Of a DNA stretch of 64,000 bases, positions 18,227-26,799 are shown one piece after another; the first letter of the stretch is position 1, and every line of letters starts with the position of its first letter. The notes under the pieces are model-generated. The model saw only the letters and a list, made by a program, of their open reading frames with translations, ran no database searches and was not told where the DNA came from. Source of the stretch: CAZDKK01 sp964603725 (GTDB lineage Bacteria; Eisenbacteria; RBG-16-71-46; CAIMUX01; WJJG01). The stretch covers positions 38,886-102,885 of the forward strand of contig CAZRWW010000009.1 in the NCBI GenBank assembly GCA_964603725.1, in the 5' to 3' direction. A program made the translations under genes and the position numbers.

Positions 18227-18905
18227 ATGAGTTGTCGTGACCGCCAGGACCTCCTCCAGGAGTACGTGGAGGGCAGGCTCAGGGCCGACGTCAGGTCGGA
18301 ACTGGAGCTGCACCTGCGTGCCTGCGCATCCTGCCGTAAGGACTTGCGGGCGTACCGCGCTTTGCTGGTCACGCTGCCCGCAATGCCCGACCCCCAGATC
18401 CCGGTGGACCTCTCCGCCCAGGTCATGGCAGCTGTGCGGGCGCGTCGTCTGATGCACCGCCCCGCTCGGGAAACCGCTGCCGCCACCGTCATTCGCAGGA
18501 GCGTGCTGGCCGCCCTGGCCGGCGCCTGCGCAATCTCGCTGGGGATTGCCCTGTGGGACTTCTCGTCGCGCATCGCGACCTTCGCCGGTCGGACGATGTC
18601 GCGCGATCTGGTGGCGCTGTGGGATGCCGCGCGGGACCTCTGGTCGCTCGTGAAGCTACTCGGGGAAGTTGCCGTCCTGCTTCGTCCCGTCGCGCAGCAG
18701 CTCGGGTCCGTCGCCTGGCCGGCCGGCGAGCTGCTGCAGGCCTACGGGGTGGTCATCCTGNNNNNNNNNNGCCAAAACCCTGACCATGTGGGGGGGGTTG
18801 TTCATCCTGGCGGGCTACATCGGGATCTTGCTCGTGGGCGCCCTGCTCTGCTGGCGGGCGCTGTTCCCCCGGGGAGAAAGGAGGCTCACCCATGCTTCTT
18901 CCTAG
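18227..18905 (+). CDS. Anti-sigma factor with zinc-finger domain, interrupted by assembly gap
   Basis: Membrane-bound partner of the ECF sigma factor. The N-terminal zinc-binding anti-sigma motif is visible as HLRACASC (H-x3-C-x2-C) after MSCRDRQDLLQEYVEGRL. One membrane segment follows at about residues 89-110 and a second lies after the gap (GLFILAGYIGILLVGALL). The ten N at 18761-18770 interrupt it. The coding frame before and after differs by one, so the true gap length is not ten or a base is wrong at the junction. ATG 18227 has GGAAGGGGA upstream; ATG 18212 is possible. The stop overlaps the next gene by 14 nt, suggesting coupling. Confidence 0.8.
18761..18770. other. Assembly gap (ten N)
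   Basis: A run of exactly ten N, a common placeholder length, inside the anti-sigma gene. The reading frame does not carry through it. Confidence 0.99.
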
Positions 18906-20214
18906 AACCCGTCGCCCCTCCGCGCGCTCTAGCGATTCCCCGCGGCCTCGCCCGGCCCACGCCCTCGAATCGGCCGCTCTGGCCGTCATCGTGCTGGGAT
19001 GGCTCGCAGCGGCTGGCGCGGCCGCTTCCGGCGAGAGCCGGCCGGCGACCGCGGGGCAGGAGGTCAGCGAGCAGGGTTCCGGCGAGCGCCGCGGCGGGCG
19101 GTTGCGCATGACCGCGGACCAGCCCTCGGGCAGGAAGATCCGCGTCGTCGTGGAGGAAGACACGAGCGAGATCGGCCAGGACGAAGGAGTGGACCTCGGC
19201 GCCGAGGGCGATCGCCACGGCGGCCGTCCTCGGGATCAAGAGAGCGTGCAGATCAACATCGGCCGAGGCGGGCGCGTCGATGCCGATGACAAGGTCGCCT
19301 TTGGGCACGATCTGCACGTCGGCAGCGGCGACGTGGTTCCCGGCAACGTCGTGTGCATCTTCGGGTCGGCCCGCATCGATGGGACGGTTCGTGGAGACGT
19401 CGTCGTGATTGGCGGCGACGTCGAGGTGGGTCCCGCGGGCCTGGTGCGCGGCGAGGCGATCGCCATCGGCGGGGGGAGCATCCGCGTGGCCGGCGGGGGC
19501 ATCGTGGAAGGCGAGGCCGTCACGGTCGGCGGTCGGGTTCGGCTGGCGGACGACGCGCTGGTGGGCGAGCGCGTCGAGATCTCTTTCGTGCCTTCCTTCG
19601 GCCCTCGCTTCGGCGTCTCGGGTCTGCTGTGGCTGCTGTTTCTGATGCACTTCTTCATCATGGGGCTGATCGGGTGGGTGCTCCTCAGCCTCAGCCGCAA
19701 GCGATGCGGCCTGGCCGTGGCCACCCTGCGCGTGCGCGGTTGGGAGTCGCTGCTGGCGGGCGTCGGCGGCGCGATCCTCTACCACATCGTGATCGTCCCG
19801 CTGCTCCTGTTGCTCGCGGTGGTGATGGTGGCGATCGTGATCGGTATCCCGCTCGTCCCCGTGATCGTGCTGCTGGGGCTGATCTTCCCCATGCCCGGCT
19901 ACCTCGTCACGGCGACCCTCCTGGGGCTGTCGGCCGCGGGGACGTCCGGGCGGCTCGCTCCCTTGCCGGGGCCGGGCGAGGCGCCCGCGCCCAATCCCTG
20001 CGGGGGAGGGCGCAACTACTTCCTGGGCCACTTCTTTCTCTCCCTGCCGGGCCTGATGAGCCTGCTGTTCGCCTTGCTGGCCGGCGGGCCGGGCCTGGTC
20101 TCCAAGAGTTTCCTGCTGCTCGGCTTCGCCGTAATCAGCCTGGCCATCGCCCTGGGGTGGGGGGCCATCCTGCTGTCGCGCTTCGGCCGGCGGCCGCCGG
20201 CCGCAACCGCCTGA
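18892..20214 (+). CDS. Bactofilin-like polymer-forming domain protein with membrane segments
   Basis: A 440-residue protein. After an N-terminal hydrophobic segment (about 27-47) and a charged linker, residues ~130-225 carry short valine/glycine repeats (GDVVVIGGDVEVG, GEAIAIGGGSIRV, GEAVTVGGRVRL) of the right-handed beta-helix seen in bactofilins. Several membrane helices follow (about 235-260, 285-335 and 385-430). This soluble-helix plus multi-helix layout occurs in FCB and Acidobacteria proteins linked to ECF sigma/anti-sigma pairs. AGGAGG precedes ATG 18892, which overlaps the anti-sigma stop. The role is probably envelope-stress related, by context only. Confidence 0.72.
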   Translation: MLLPRTRRPSARSSDSPRPRPAHALESAALAVIVLGWLAAAGAAASGESRPATAGQEVSEQGSGERRGGRLRMTADQPSGRKIRVVVEEDTSEIGQDEGVDLGAEGDRHGGRPRDQESVQINIGRGGRVDADDKVAFGHDLHVGSGDVVPGNVVCIFGSARIDGTVRGDVVVIGGDVEVGPAGLVRGEAIAIGGGSIRVAGGGIVEGEAVTVGGRVRLADDALVGERVEISFVPSFGPRFGVSGLLWLLFLMHFFIMGLIGWVLLSLSRKRCGLAVATLRVRGWESLLAGVGGAILYHIVIVPLLLLLAVVMVAIVIGIPLVPVIVLLGLIFPMPGYLVTATLLGLSAAGTSGRLAPLPGPGEAPAPNPCGGGRNYFLGHFFLSLPGLMSLLFALLAGGPGLVSKSFLLLGFAVISLAIALGWGAILLSRFGRRPPAATA

Positions 20215-20364
20215 GATCGAAGCCGCCGAGCCCCCAGATCGAAGTCCCGGCCCCCGCAGAGCGGCGGCGGGCCGGCATGCGCTCTGCATTGCGCTTCTGC
20301 AGGGCGCACGGCTCGAACGGGTCCGCTCCCGTACCGGCGCGCCGAGCGCTGCGACGGTCTTTCA

Positions 20365-20391
20365 TTGTAATTGAATATCTGGATGTAAGAT
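20365..20391 (+). promoter_or_regulatory. AT-rich possible promoter before the HExxH protein
   Basis: A short AT-rich island in GC-rich DNA with TTGTAA (20365-20370) and TAAGAT (20386-20391), 15 nt apart, about 90 nt before the next start. Spacing is short of the ideal 17. Confidence 0.3.
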
Positions 20392-20479
20392 AAGCGCTGT
20401 GCCCCTGCCGCTGAGCCTCGGACCTGGTCCGGCACGCGGCTTGCCCCCTGGACGGCCAGGAGCTGGTCCAGGGGGGAAC

Positions 20480-21211
20480 ATGAGCTGCCGCGCCATCATC
20501 GGCTGGTCTCTGACCGCCGCCATCGCGCTGCCCTCCGCCGCGGCGACGAGCGACCCGCGGCCGGGCGCCTGGGCTGTCATTGGGCCGGCCGAGGTGCTGG
20601 AATCCTGCCATCAGGGCAGCGACGGACCGGTGTTCACGGACTGCGAAGGGCGCGACTGGCCCCTGGTCACCGATCCGAGGGATTCGATCATCGCGAACCC
20701 CGGCAGCGGCCGCTTCTGGCCCGCTCCGGCCGCGTGGGTCGAGGAAGCGATCGGAGCGCTGCCCTCGCGAGTAGCGGAGCGGGTGGCGGGCCGGATCGTG
20801 ATTCTGCCCTTTCCCCGGCGCGGGCTCACGCGAACCTCCTGCGACGGTCAGGCAATCTACCTCTCGCCCGGAGTGCGGCCCCTCACCCGCGAGCAGATTC
20901 ACTTCTACGTCTTTCACGAGGTGGGGCACCTGGTGCAGCGCCAGCTCCTGCCCGACTGGGACGCGGCCGGGTGGCGGCGCTACCGCCGGGTGCGCGGCAT
21001 CGAGGATCTGCGTCGCTTCCACAGCGACGCCCCGCACGGCGACCAGCCGCACGAGGTCCTGGCCGAGGATTTTCGCCAGCTCTTCGGCACCTCCGAAGCG
21101 CGGGCGACCGAGCCGTTCATCCCGTCGTCGGCGCCGCCCCTGGCTGCCCGGGCCCCCGCCGTGCGCGCCTTTTTCGAGGCGCTGTGGCGTCCGGAGCTGG
21201 CCGGGCGTTGA
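20480..21211 (+). CDS. Secreted HExxH putative zinc metallopeptidase
   Basis: A 243-residue protein. An N-terminal signal-like segment ends near ALPSAAA. The motif HEVGH (in FYVFHEVGHLVQRQL) is the HExxH zinc-binding and catalytic motif, and HEVLAEDFRQLFG downstream supplies a Glu that could be the third ligand as in gluzincins. There is no close family I can name. ATG 20480 has a GGGGGGAAC leader; the frame is open upstream to 20399 but reads as Pro/Gly noise. It converges on rlmN with 3 nt between stops. Substrate unknown. Confidence 0.7.
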   Translation: MSCRAIIGWSLTAAIALPSAAATSDPRPGAWAVIGPAEVLESCHQGSDGPVFTDCEGRDWPLVTDPRDSIIANPGSGRFWPAPAAWVEEAIGALPSRVAERVAGRIVILPFPRRGLTRTSCDGQAIYLSPGVRPLTREQIHFYVFHEVGHLVQRQLLPDWDAAGWRRYRRVRGIEDLRRFHSDAPHGDQPHEVLAEDFRQLFGTSEARATEPFIPSSAPPLAARAPAVRAFFEALWRPELAGR

Positions 21212-21214
21212 GGC

Positions 21215-22285
21215 TTAGCCCCGTTGCCGGTCGCGATGGGCAGTCGAAAGCTGTCCGCAGGCCGCCTGGATGTCCGCCCCCTTGCTCTCGCGCAGTGTGA
21301 CTTCCGGGGCGATCGGCAGAAGCTCGTTCAAGAAGCGCCGCACGGCTTGCGCGTCCGGCGGCTGCAGCACGCACAGCGGGTGAGGATTGAACGCGATCAG
21401 ATTGATCTTGGCGCCGCAGCGGTGCCCCAGCGCCGCCAGTCGGCGGGCGTCGTCCGGGGTGTCGTTGATGCCCCGCAGGAGCACATATTCCAGCGTGACC
21501 CGCTGGCCGGTCACGCTCCCGTACTCGGCCACCGCCGCCAGAGCCTCATCCATCGGGTAGCGCCGATTGATCGGCATGAGCCGCGAGCGAATCTCATCGG
21601 TGGTGGCGTTGAGCGACAGGGCCAGCCGCACCGCCACACGTTCCCGGGCCAGGCGACGGATCTCGGGCGCCAGGCCGACGGTGCTCACGGTCATGCGCCG
21701 GCGGCCGACCGCCAGGCCGTGGTCTTCGTGGAGGACCTGGATGGACTGGACGACGGCGTCGTAGTTGGCGAGCGGTTCGCCCATTCCCATGAAGACGAGA
21801 TTGAAGTGTCCCGGGCCGCCGCTCGCGATCAGTCGATCACGTCCCACCAGGACCTGCGAGACGATCTCATGGGGCGTCAGATTGCGCAGCAGTCCCATGG
21901 CGGCGGTGGCGCAGAAGGCACAGCCGTGCGCGCAGCCGGCCTGGGTCGAGATGCACAGGGTGTCGCGCTCCGGCGTGCGCAGGACGACCGCCTCGATCCG
22001 CAGGTCGTCGGGCAGCTCCAGGAGGAGCTTCTCCGCGTCGCCGGAAGCCGATCGTCGCGCGGTGATGACCGGGAGCCGCGCGACGCTGCAGCTCTCCTCG
22101 AGGCGGGCGCGGAACTCCTTGGGGAGATTCGTCATGGCGGCGACGGACTCGACCCCGCGGGCGTAGAGCCATGACGCGACCTGGCGCCCCCGGAAGGCGG
22201 GTTGGTCGCCGAAGACGGGCAGAGCGGCGATCTGGCTGGACGTCAGGCCGACCAGGGCCTGCTTGTTCGCGCTCGGGGGGCTCGT
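21215..22285 (-). CDS. rlmN: Dual-specificity RNA methyltransferase RlmN, unusual start
   Basis: Radical-SAM enzyme that methylates C2 of A2503 in 23S rRNA and of A37 in some tRNAs. The CxxxCxxC cluster reads CAHGCAFC, with FMGMGEPLANYD and the late motif ALSLNATTDEIRSRLMPI. Conserved N-terminal RlmN sequence (GDQPAFRGRQVASWLYARGVE) is encoded upstream of the first ATG (22135), so that ATG would truncate the domain. In frame upstream there is no ATG, GTG or TTG before a stop. AGGAGG at 22297-22292 is followed after 6 nt by ACG at 22285, which I propose as the start (356 residues, a normal length); CTG at 22255 is an alternative. A base error is also possible. Confidence 0.9.
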   Translation of the reverse strand, partial: TSPPSANKQALVGLTSSQIAALPVFGDQPAFRGRQVASWLYARGVESVAAMTNLPKEFRARLEESCSVARLPVITARRSASGDAEKLLLELPDDLRIEAVVLRTPERDTLCISTQAGCAHGCAFCATAAMGLLRNLTPHEIVSQVLVGRDRLIASGGPGHFNLVFMGMGEPLANYDAVVQSIQVLHEDHGLAVGRRRMTVSTVGLAPEIRRLARERVAVRLALSLNATTDEIRSRLMPINRRYPMDEALAAVAEYGSVTGQRVTLEYVLLRGINDTPDDARRLAALGHRCGAKINLIAFNPHPLCVLQPPDAQAVRRFLNELLPIAPEVTLRESKGADIQAACGQLSTAHRDRQRG

Positions 22286-22527
22286 GGATCTCCTCCTGAT
22301 CGGAACGCTTCTCGGGTGACCCGAGGAAGTCTACCTTGACCTTCCCCCCTGCAGAAGATCCTCCTTTCGCAGCCTGATGGAACCGCCGCCGGGGGTCGAT
22401 GGTGGGTGGGGAAGCAGCGCGCGCCGGCTCCTGGTCGCCATCGGCTCGGACGCCGCCCGGCAGGGGCGGCCGTGTTCGGGGGTCCCGGGAGCTGGCGTCG
22501 CATGGCTCTGCTTGGCAATGGCTTGGC

Positions 22528-22555
22528 TTGACAATGGGCTGGCGGCACCTATACT
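22528..22555 (+). promoter_or_regulatory. Sigma70-type promoter for the small secreted protein and TPR activator
   Basis: TTGACA (22528-22533) and TATACT (22550-22555) with a 16-nt spacer, about 125 nt upstream of ATG 22683. An overlapping TGGCAATGGCTTGGCT (22513-22528) has GG and GC at -24/-12 spacing, so a sigma54 element may also lie here. Confidence 0.7.
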
Positions 22556-22682
22556 CTCATAGGTGAGAAGGGAAGGACCTCCCCCCGGGTGCTCCTCCAC
22601 CCCAGCCCACCAACACGGGCACCCCGCGGGGAACGCGCTTCCCCCTCCCGGTGTGGCCCGCTCAAGCCAGGAGGTAGGTGTC

Positions 22683-22967
22683 ATGAAAGGACAGCGTAAA
22701 GTCCTCATTCGCGGGACGCTGGCACTGCTTCTTTGCTCGCTCCTGCTGTCCACCTTCTTCACGGCCACCGTCTTCGGGGGCAAATCGGACCCACTTGCCG
22801 ACCGCGACATCGTGGCCCCTGCGACCACGGATCCTGGAGATGGCGCGCTAAGCGACGGAGGCGGAACAACCGATCCCCCGCCGGATGGGGATCCCGACGA
22901 CTACGACAAGATCATACTCGACTTCTGGGTGGTGCTGCTCGAGTTCCCGCTCTTCCCGATCTTCTAG
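22683..22967 (+). CDS. Small secreted acidic protein
   Basis: A 94-residue product with no family I recognise. A clear signal peptide (about residues 1-32, RGTLALLLCSLLLSTFFTA) is followed by an acidic, Pro/Gly/Asp-rich mature region of about 45 residues and a hydrophobic aromatic end WVVLLEFPLFPIF. AGGAGGTAGG precedes the ATG. It is 28 nt upstream of the TPR-sigma54 activator and behind a near-consensus promoter, so the two are probably one operon. A secreted peptide or cue, or an envelope-tethered partner of the activator, are possibilities by context. Confidence 0.65.
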   Translation: MKGQRKVLIRGTLALLLCSLLLSTFFTATVFGGKSDPLADRDIVAPATTDPGDGALSDGGGTTDPPPDGDPDDYDKIILDFWVVLLEFPLFPIF

Positions 22968-22995
22968 CGGGTCGGGAGGGATAGGACCGCAAGCC

Positions 22996-25900
22996 ATGGA
23001 TGAGGGCAGGCAGAGAAGGACCGGCGACCGCGATCAGAGTGTGCGGTCTGATCCGCACACCGCCGCGGATCGCTCCGGTCGCGAGGCGGCTCTGCAGGAG
23101 ATCGACCGCCTCGTGCGGGTCTCCGAGCTTCACCTGGCGGCGGACAACGTGGTGGCCGCGCTGGAGTGCCTGGATCGGGCCGAGGCGCTGGCCAAGGAGA
23201 GCCCGGCCAGTCCGCAGCTTGTCGCCGAGCTGAAGTATCGCGTCTCCGACTGCCTGCGCAAGCGCGGCGATCTGAGCGCCGCTCTCGATCGTATCCTCGA
23301 GGCGAGAGCGGCCCTCCCGGACGTCTCCGACCCTCTGCTGAGGGGAAGAATCCTCTCGCGCGAGGGTGCCATTCACGCGGGTCTCGGCGACTACGAGAGC
23401 GCCCTGGAGTGCTGCCAGGAAGCCTACGAGCTGCTGCGCGAGTCGGTCGAGCACGCCGAGGTCGGAATGCTGCAGCTCACGCTGGGCACGATCCACGTGC
23501 GCGCCGGCCGGGTGCGCGAGAGCCAGGAGTGCTTCGAGAGCGCGCTGTTCACCTTCCGGCGGATCAACCATCGGGAGGGCATTGCCCGGGCCCTCAACAA
23601 CCTGGGGCTGTTGCTCAAGAACGGCCCGCGCTGGGCGGACGCCCGCGACTATCTGAAGCGCGCCCTGGCCGTGAGCGAGGATGCCGGCAACTACGCCCGC
23701 ATCGCGACCCACTGCGCCAACCTGGGCATCCTGTTCACGAAGCTGTGCGAATGGGAGCCGGCCGAGCAGCACCTGGCGCGCAGCGTCTCGATCCACAAGG
23801 AGGTGGGCAACAACTTCTCCCTGGCCAAGGCGCTGCTGGCTCACGCCATGCTTCACCGGCGGCGCGGGCAGCGCGAGCTGTCGGCCAGCTGCGTGGCCGC
23901 GGCCCGGGAGTTGAGTCAGGAGCACGGCTACGGCCGGGAGCTCGTGCTGTGTTGGGAGGCCGAGGGCGACCTGCTCCTCGACGGGGGCCGGCTGCGCGAG
24001 GCGGCCGAGTCCCTCCATCACGGCCTCGAGCTGGCCATTCACGTGGCGCCCGGCGGCGACCTCGTGCCGGAGCTGCAGCGGCGCCTGGCGACGGTGGCGC
24101 TGCGAGAGGGCAAGCTGAGCGAGGCCCGCCGCATGGCCGCGCGGGCCGTGCGCGGCGCGCGGGCGGTGCGCGACAACGCCGAGGCGGGCGCCGCGATGCG
24201 GGTCCTGGGCGAGGCGCTGTCGCAGCGGGGATCGGATCGGGCCGCCGAACAGGCGCTGACCAAGGCGGTGGAGATGCTCGGCCAGACGCCCGAGCGCCTG
24301 GAGCAGGCGCTGGCCCAGATGGCGCTGGCCAGGCATCTGGCCAAGGGCGCGACCGGTCGCGGGCCCAAGAACGGTCCCGAACGTCACAAGCTGGCGGTCG
24401 ATCTGCTGCAGAGGGCGTGGGGATTCTTCATCTCCGCGAACCTGTCCGATCGGGCGGCCGAGGCTCTCACCGATCTGGCGGAGGCGCGCCTGAGCTTCGC
24501 CGATGTCGAGGGCGCGCTGCGCGACATCGCCCGCGCGCACGCGTTGGCGGAGAAGGTGGGCCGCGCCGATCTGCTGGGACGGCTCGAGAAGACTCGGGGG
24601 GCCCTGGAGTCGCGCTCGGCCGAGACGGCGTTGTTGAGCGTTCCCGAGGTGGCGATCATCCAGGAGTGGACGCGCCTCTCGGGCGAGGGCGGCAGTGTCG
24701 GGACCTGGATCCAGAAGATGCTGGCCTTCGTCGTCGACCGGCTCGAGAGCAGCACGGCGGTGCTGGCGGCCCCGACGGCCGCGCGCCGGATGAAGATCGT
24801 GGGCCGAATGGGGCTGGAGGCCGAGCAGGCCCGGGGGCTGCTGCGGATCGTCATGCCGCACCTGGCGGGCACCGGGATCACCCTGGGGGCCGATCCCCGC
24901 AACGACCCCCGGTTCGCCGCGCACGTCGCTACCGACATGGCCGCGGTCCGATCCTTTGCGGCGTTGAAGATCGCCCTGCCGGCCGGTTTCGCGGTGCTTT
25001 ACCTCGACCGCCGGGAGCCGCGCGAGCGTCCCTATGGGCGTAGCGATCTGCGGTTGCTCAGCGTTCTCTCCGGGCTGCTGGGCCTGGGGCTCATCCAGGT
25101 GCGCCGCGAACGGGCGCTGGCGCGCCAGCGCGCCGAGAACCGGTCGGTCCACGCCGACGGTCCGTTCGCCCGCTACATCACGGCCGACCCGGGCCTGCTG
25201 CAGACGTTTCGCCATCTCGAGCGCGTGGGCGACTCGACGGCGAGCATTCTGATCCTGGGGGAGACGGGCACCGGCAAGGGGTTGCTGGCCGAGTGCATCC
25301 ACCGGGCCAGCGCGCGCCGCAACGGTCTGTTCGTATCGGTCAACTGCGCGGCGATTCCCGAGACGCTGCTCGAGAGCGAGCTGTTCGGGCACGTCCAGGG
25401 ATCCTTCACCGGCGCCTACAAGGACAAGCGCGGGCTGTTCGAGGAGGCCAACGGCGGCACGCTGTTCTTGGATGAGATCAGCCGCACGAGCCGGGCCGTC
25501 CAGGCCAAGCTCCTGCACGCGCTCGACACCCGCGAGATCCGGCCCGTGGGCGCCGTCCGAGGTCATGAAGTCGATGTGCGGGTGATCTGCGCCAGCAACG
25601 TCGACATGCAGTCGGCGATCCGCGACGGGGAATTCCTCGAGGATCTCTTCTACCGGTTGAGCGACTTTGCCCTGACGCTGCCGCCCCTGAGGAAGCGGCG
25701 GGGGGACATCCCGCTCTTGCTCGATCACTTCTTCGAGCTCGCCTGCCGCGAGATGGACCGCCACCCGCGGGGTTTCCATCGCGAGGTCAAGGAACGATTG
25801 CTGGATCACCACTGGCGCGGCAACATCCGCGAGCTGATCCAGGTGGTCCGGCGGCTCGTGGCGCTGTGCGAGGACGGCGAGCTGGCCACGGCCGATTTGC

Positions 25901-26163
25901 TGCCCGCGGAGTTCCGCGTGGGGGCCGCCGGCGGGCTGCCTGAGGCGACGCCGCACATCGTCGACTCGGTGGGCTCCCTGACGGGCAGCGAGCAGGCGAG
26001 CAATCTTCGCCACCAGGTCCTGACCCTGGAGCGCCGTCTGATCCGCGAGGCGCTCGACCGCCACGCCTGGAACCGCTCGGCCGCCGCCCGTGACCTGGGC
26101 ATTAGCTACCCCAGCCTGCTGGCCAAGATCAGGCTCTTCGATTTGACTCCTCCGCTGAAGTAG
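22996..26163 (+). CDS. Sigma54-interacting transcriptional activator with TPR repeats and GAF-like domain
   Basis: A 1055-residue one-component activator. Residues ~30-560 are TPR-like helical repeats (ALNNLGLLLKNG, THCANLGILFTKLCEWEPAE). About 590-740 is a GAF-like sensor (SGEGGSVGTWIQKMLAFVVDRL to RRERALARQR). The AAA+ domain has Walker A GETGTGKG near 756, the sigma54 loop GSFTGA near 801 (Ala changed to Ser, the essential FTG kept) and TLFLDEIS. A Fis-type HTH ends the protein (NRSAAARDLGISYPSLLAKI). ATG 22996 follows GGGAGGGATAGGA. There is no receiver domain, so input is by ligand or protein binding. It lies directly upstream of the sigma54-like region at 26198-26418, a plausible target. 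Confidence 0.92.
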   Translation: MDEGRQRRTGDRDQSVRSDPHTAADRSGREAALQEIDRLVRVSELHLAADNVVAALECLDRAEALAKESPASPQLVAELKYRVSDCLRKRGDLSAALDRILEARAALPDVSDPLLRGRILSREGAIHAGLGDYESALECCQEAYELLRESVEHAEVGMLQLTLGTIHVRAGRVRESQECFESALFTFRRINHREGIARALNNLGLLLKNGPRWADARDYLKRALAVSEDAGNYARIATHCANLGILFTKLCEWEPAEQHLARSVSIHKEVGNNFSLAKALLAHAMLHRRRGQRELSASCVAAARELSQEHGYGRELVLCWEAEGDLLLDGGRLREAAESLHHGLELAIHVAPGGDLVPELQRRLATVALREGKLSEARRMAARAVRGARAVRDNAEAGAAMRVLGEALSQRGSDRAAEQALTKAVEMLGQTPERLEQALAQMALARHLAKGATGRGPKNGPERHKLAVDLLQRAWGFFISANLSDRAAEALTDLAEARLSFADVEGALRDIARAHALAEKVGRADLLGRLEKTRGALESRSAETALLSVPEVAIIQEWTRLSGEGGSVGTWIQKMLAFVVDRLESSTAVLAAPTAARRMKIVGRMGLEAEQARGLLRIVMPHLAGTGITLGADPRNDPRFAAHVATDMAAVRSFAALKIALPAGFAVLYLDRREPRERPYGRSDLRLLSVLSGLLGLGLIQVRRERALARQRAENRSVHADGPFARYITADPGLLQTFRHLERVGDSTASILILGETGTGKGLLAECIHRASARRNGLFVSVNCAAIPETLLESELFGHVQGSFTGAYKDKRGLFEEANGGTLFLDEISRTSRAVQAKLLHALDTREIRPVGAVRGHEVDVRVICASNVDMQSAIRDGEFLEDLFYRLSDFALTLPPLRKRRGDIPLLLDHFFELACREMDRHPRGFHREVKERLLDHHWRGNIRELIQVVRRLVALCEDGELATADLLPAEFRVGAAGGLPEATPHIVDSVGSLTGSEQASNLRHQVLTLERRLIREALDRHAWNRSAAARDLGISYPSLLAKIRLFDLTPPLK

Positions 26164-26197
26164 ATCCAGCCGCGCTCCCGCCGTACATGTCACATCG

Positions 26198-26272
26198 CTT
26201 TATAAACTTCCTTTATAGTGCCAAATAGTTACATTTGAATCAGTTAGGCCGATTCCGCCGGCGACTATAAAG
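26198..26272. promoter_or_regulatory. CTTTATA repeats, possible activator-binding site
   Basis: CTTTATA occurs as direct copies at 26198 and 26211 (CTTTATAG) and inverted at 26265-26272 (CTATAAAG), in an AT-rich island. It is about 130-205 bp upstream of the -24/-12-like element at 26403, the usual distance for sigma54 activator sites. That the upstream gene's product binds here is inference. Confidence 0.45.
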
Positions 26273-26402
26273 ATCCTTGATAACGCATACGTCCCGCGGA
26301 TGATCTGAGGCACCCATCGGCGCCGCGGCAGCGATCTCGTAATCTCCACGAATCATTAGACTTATTCCGTGAAGACGCCCCATGTCCCGGCGATCGCATG
26401 AG

Positions 26403-26418
26403 TGGCATGGTTTGTGCA
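26403..26418 (+). promoter_or_regulatory. Sigma54-type (-24/-12) promoter candidate
   Basis: TGGCATGGTTTGTGCA has the invariant GG and GC at exact -24/-12 spacing and differs from the consensus TGGCACG-N4-TTGCA at two less conserved positions. A start would fall near 26430. Confidence 0.5.
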
Positions 26419-26428
26419 CCCGGCTCGC

Positions 26429-26664
26429 CCGGAGGGGGGGACCTCCAAGGAGATCCGACATCCGGTCGCCATCGGCGGGGCAACGGCGCACAGGCCTCGA
26501 CCAGAACCGCGGATGGAGCCGGCGCAAGGTTCACGGAGGGGGGCAGGTTGGCCGGACGGTGTCAGACCAAAAACATGGGGGGATGTCCAGGCTGTCCCGG
26601 GTGAAGGCTTGACCTGTTCCTTTCCGTGATGAGGGGCCCGTCGCAAGGCGGGCTCCTCGTTTTT
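26429..26664 (+). ncRNA. Candidate short noncoding transcript or leader
   Basis: About 235 nt between the sigma54-like promoter and a strong terminator hold no convincing ORF with a ribosome-binding site. The segment has short complementary blocks and could be an sRNA or the terminated leader of the Fn3 lipoprotein gene at 26800. No Rfam family was recognised with confidence. Confidence 0.3.
26631..26664 (+). terminator. Rho-independent terminator
   Basis: A 10-bp stem with one G-U pair (GAGGGGCCCG at 26631-26640 with CGGGCTCCTC at 26649-26658) and an 8-nt loop, followed by GTTTTT. It lies 135 nt before the next gene, so it ends a short transcript or attenuates that gene. Confidence 0.8.
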
Positions 26665-26799
26665 AGCGTTGTCTTTCGTGATCGATCCCCAGAACATTCG
26701 CCCCCGATCGCGGGTACATCGTGACGGCCGCCATTCCCGCCCCTTTCGGGCCGGACGGGCATCGGCGCCGCGCATGGCTGTGCCAGGCAGGAGGTGGGT

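Noticed and set aside
22912..26193. A 1,093-codon open frame on the minus strand
   Set aside because: Antisense shadow of the sigma54 activator.
26429..26664. Cyclic-di-GMP-I (GEMM) riboswitch
   Set aside because: GCGCACAGG and GGCGCAAGG are reminiscent of the GEMM consensus, but I could not form the P1b helix or place the tetraloop. A covariance search would decide.
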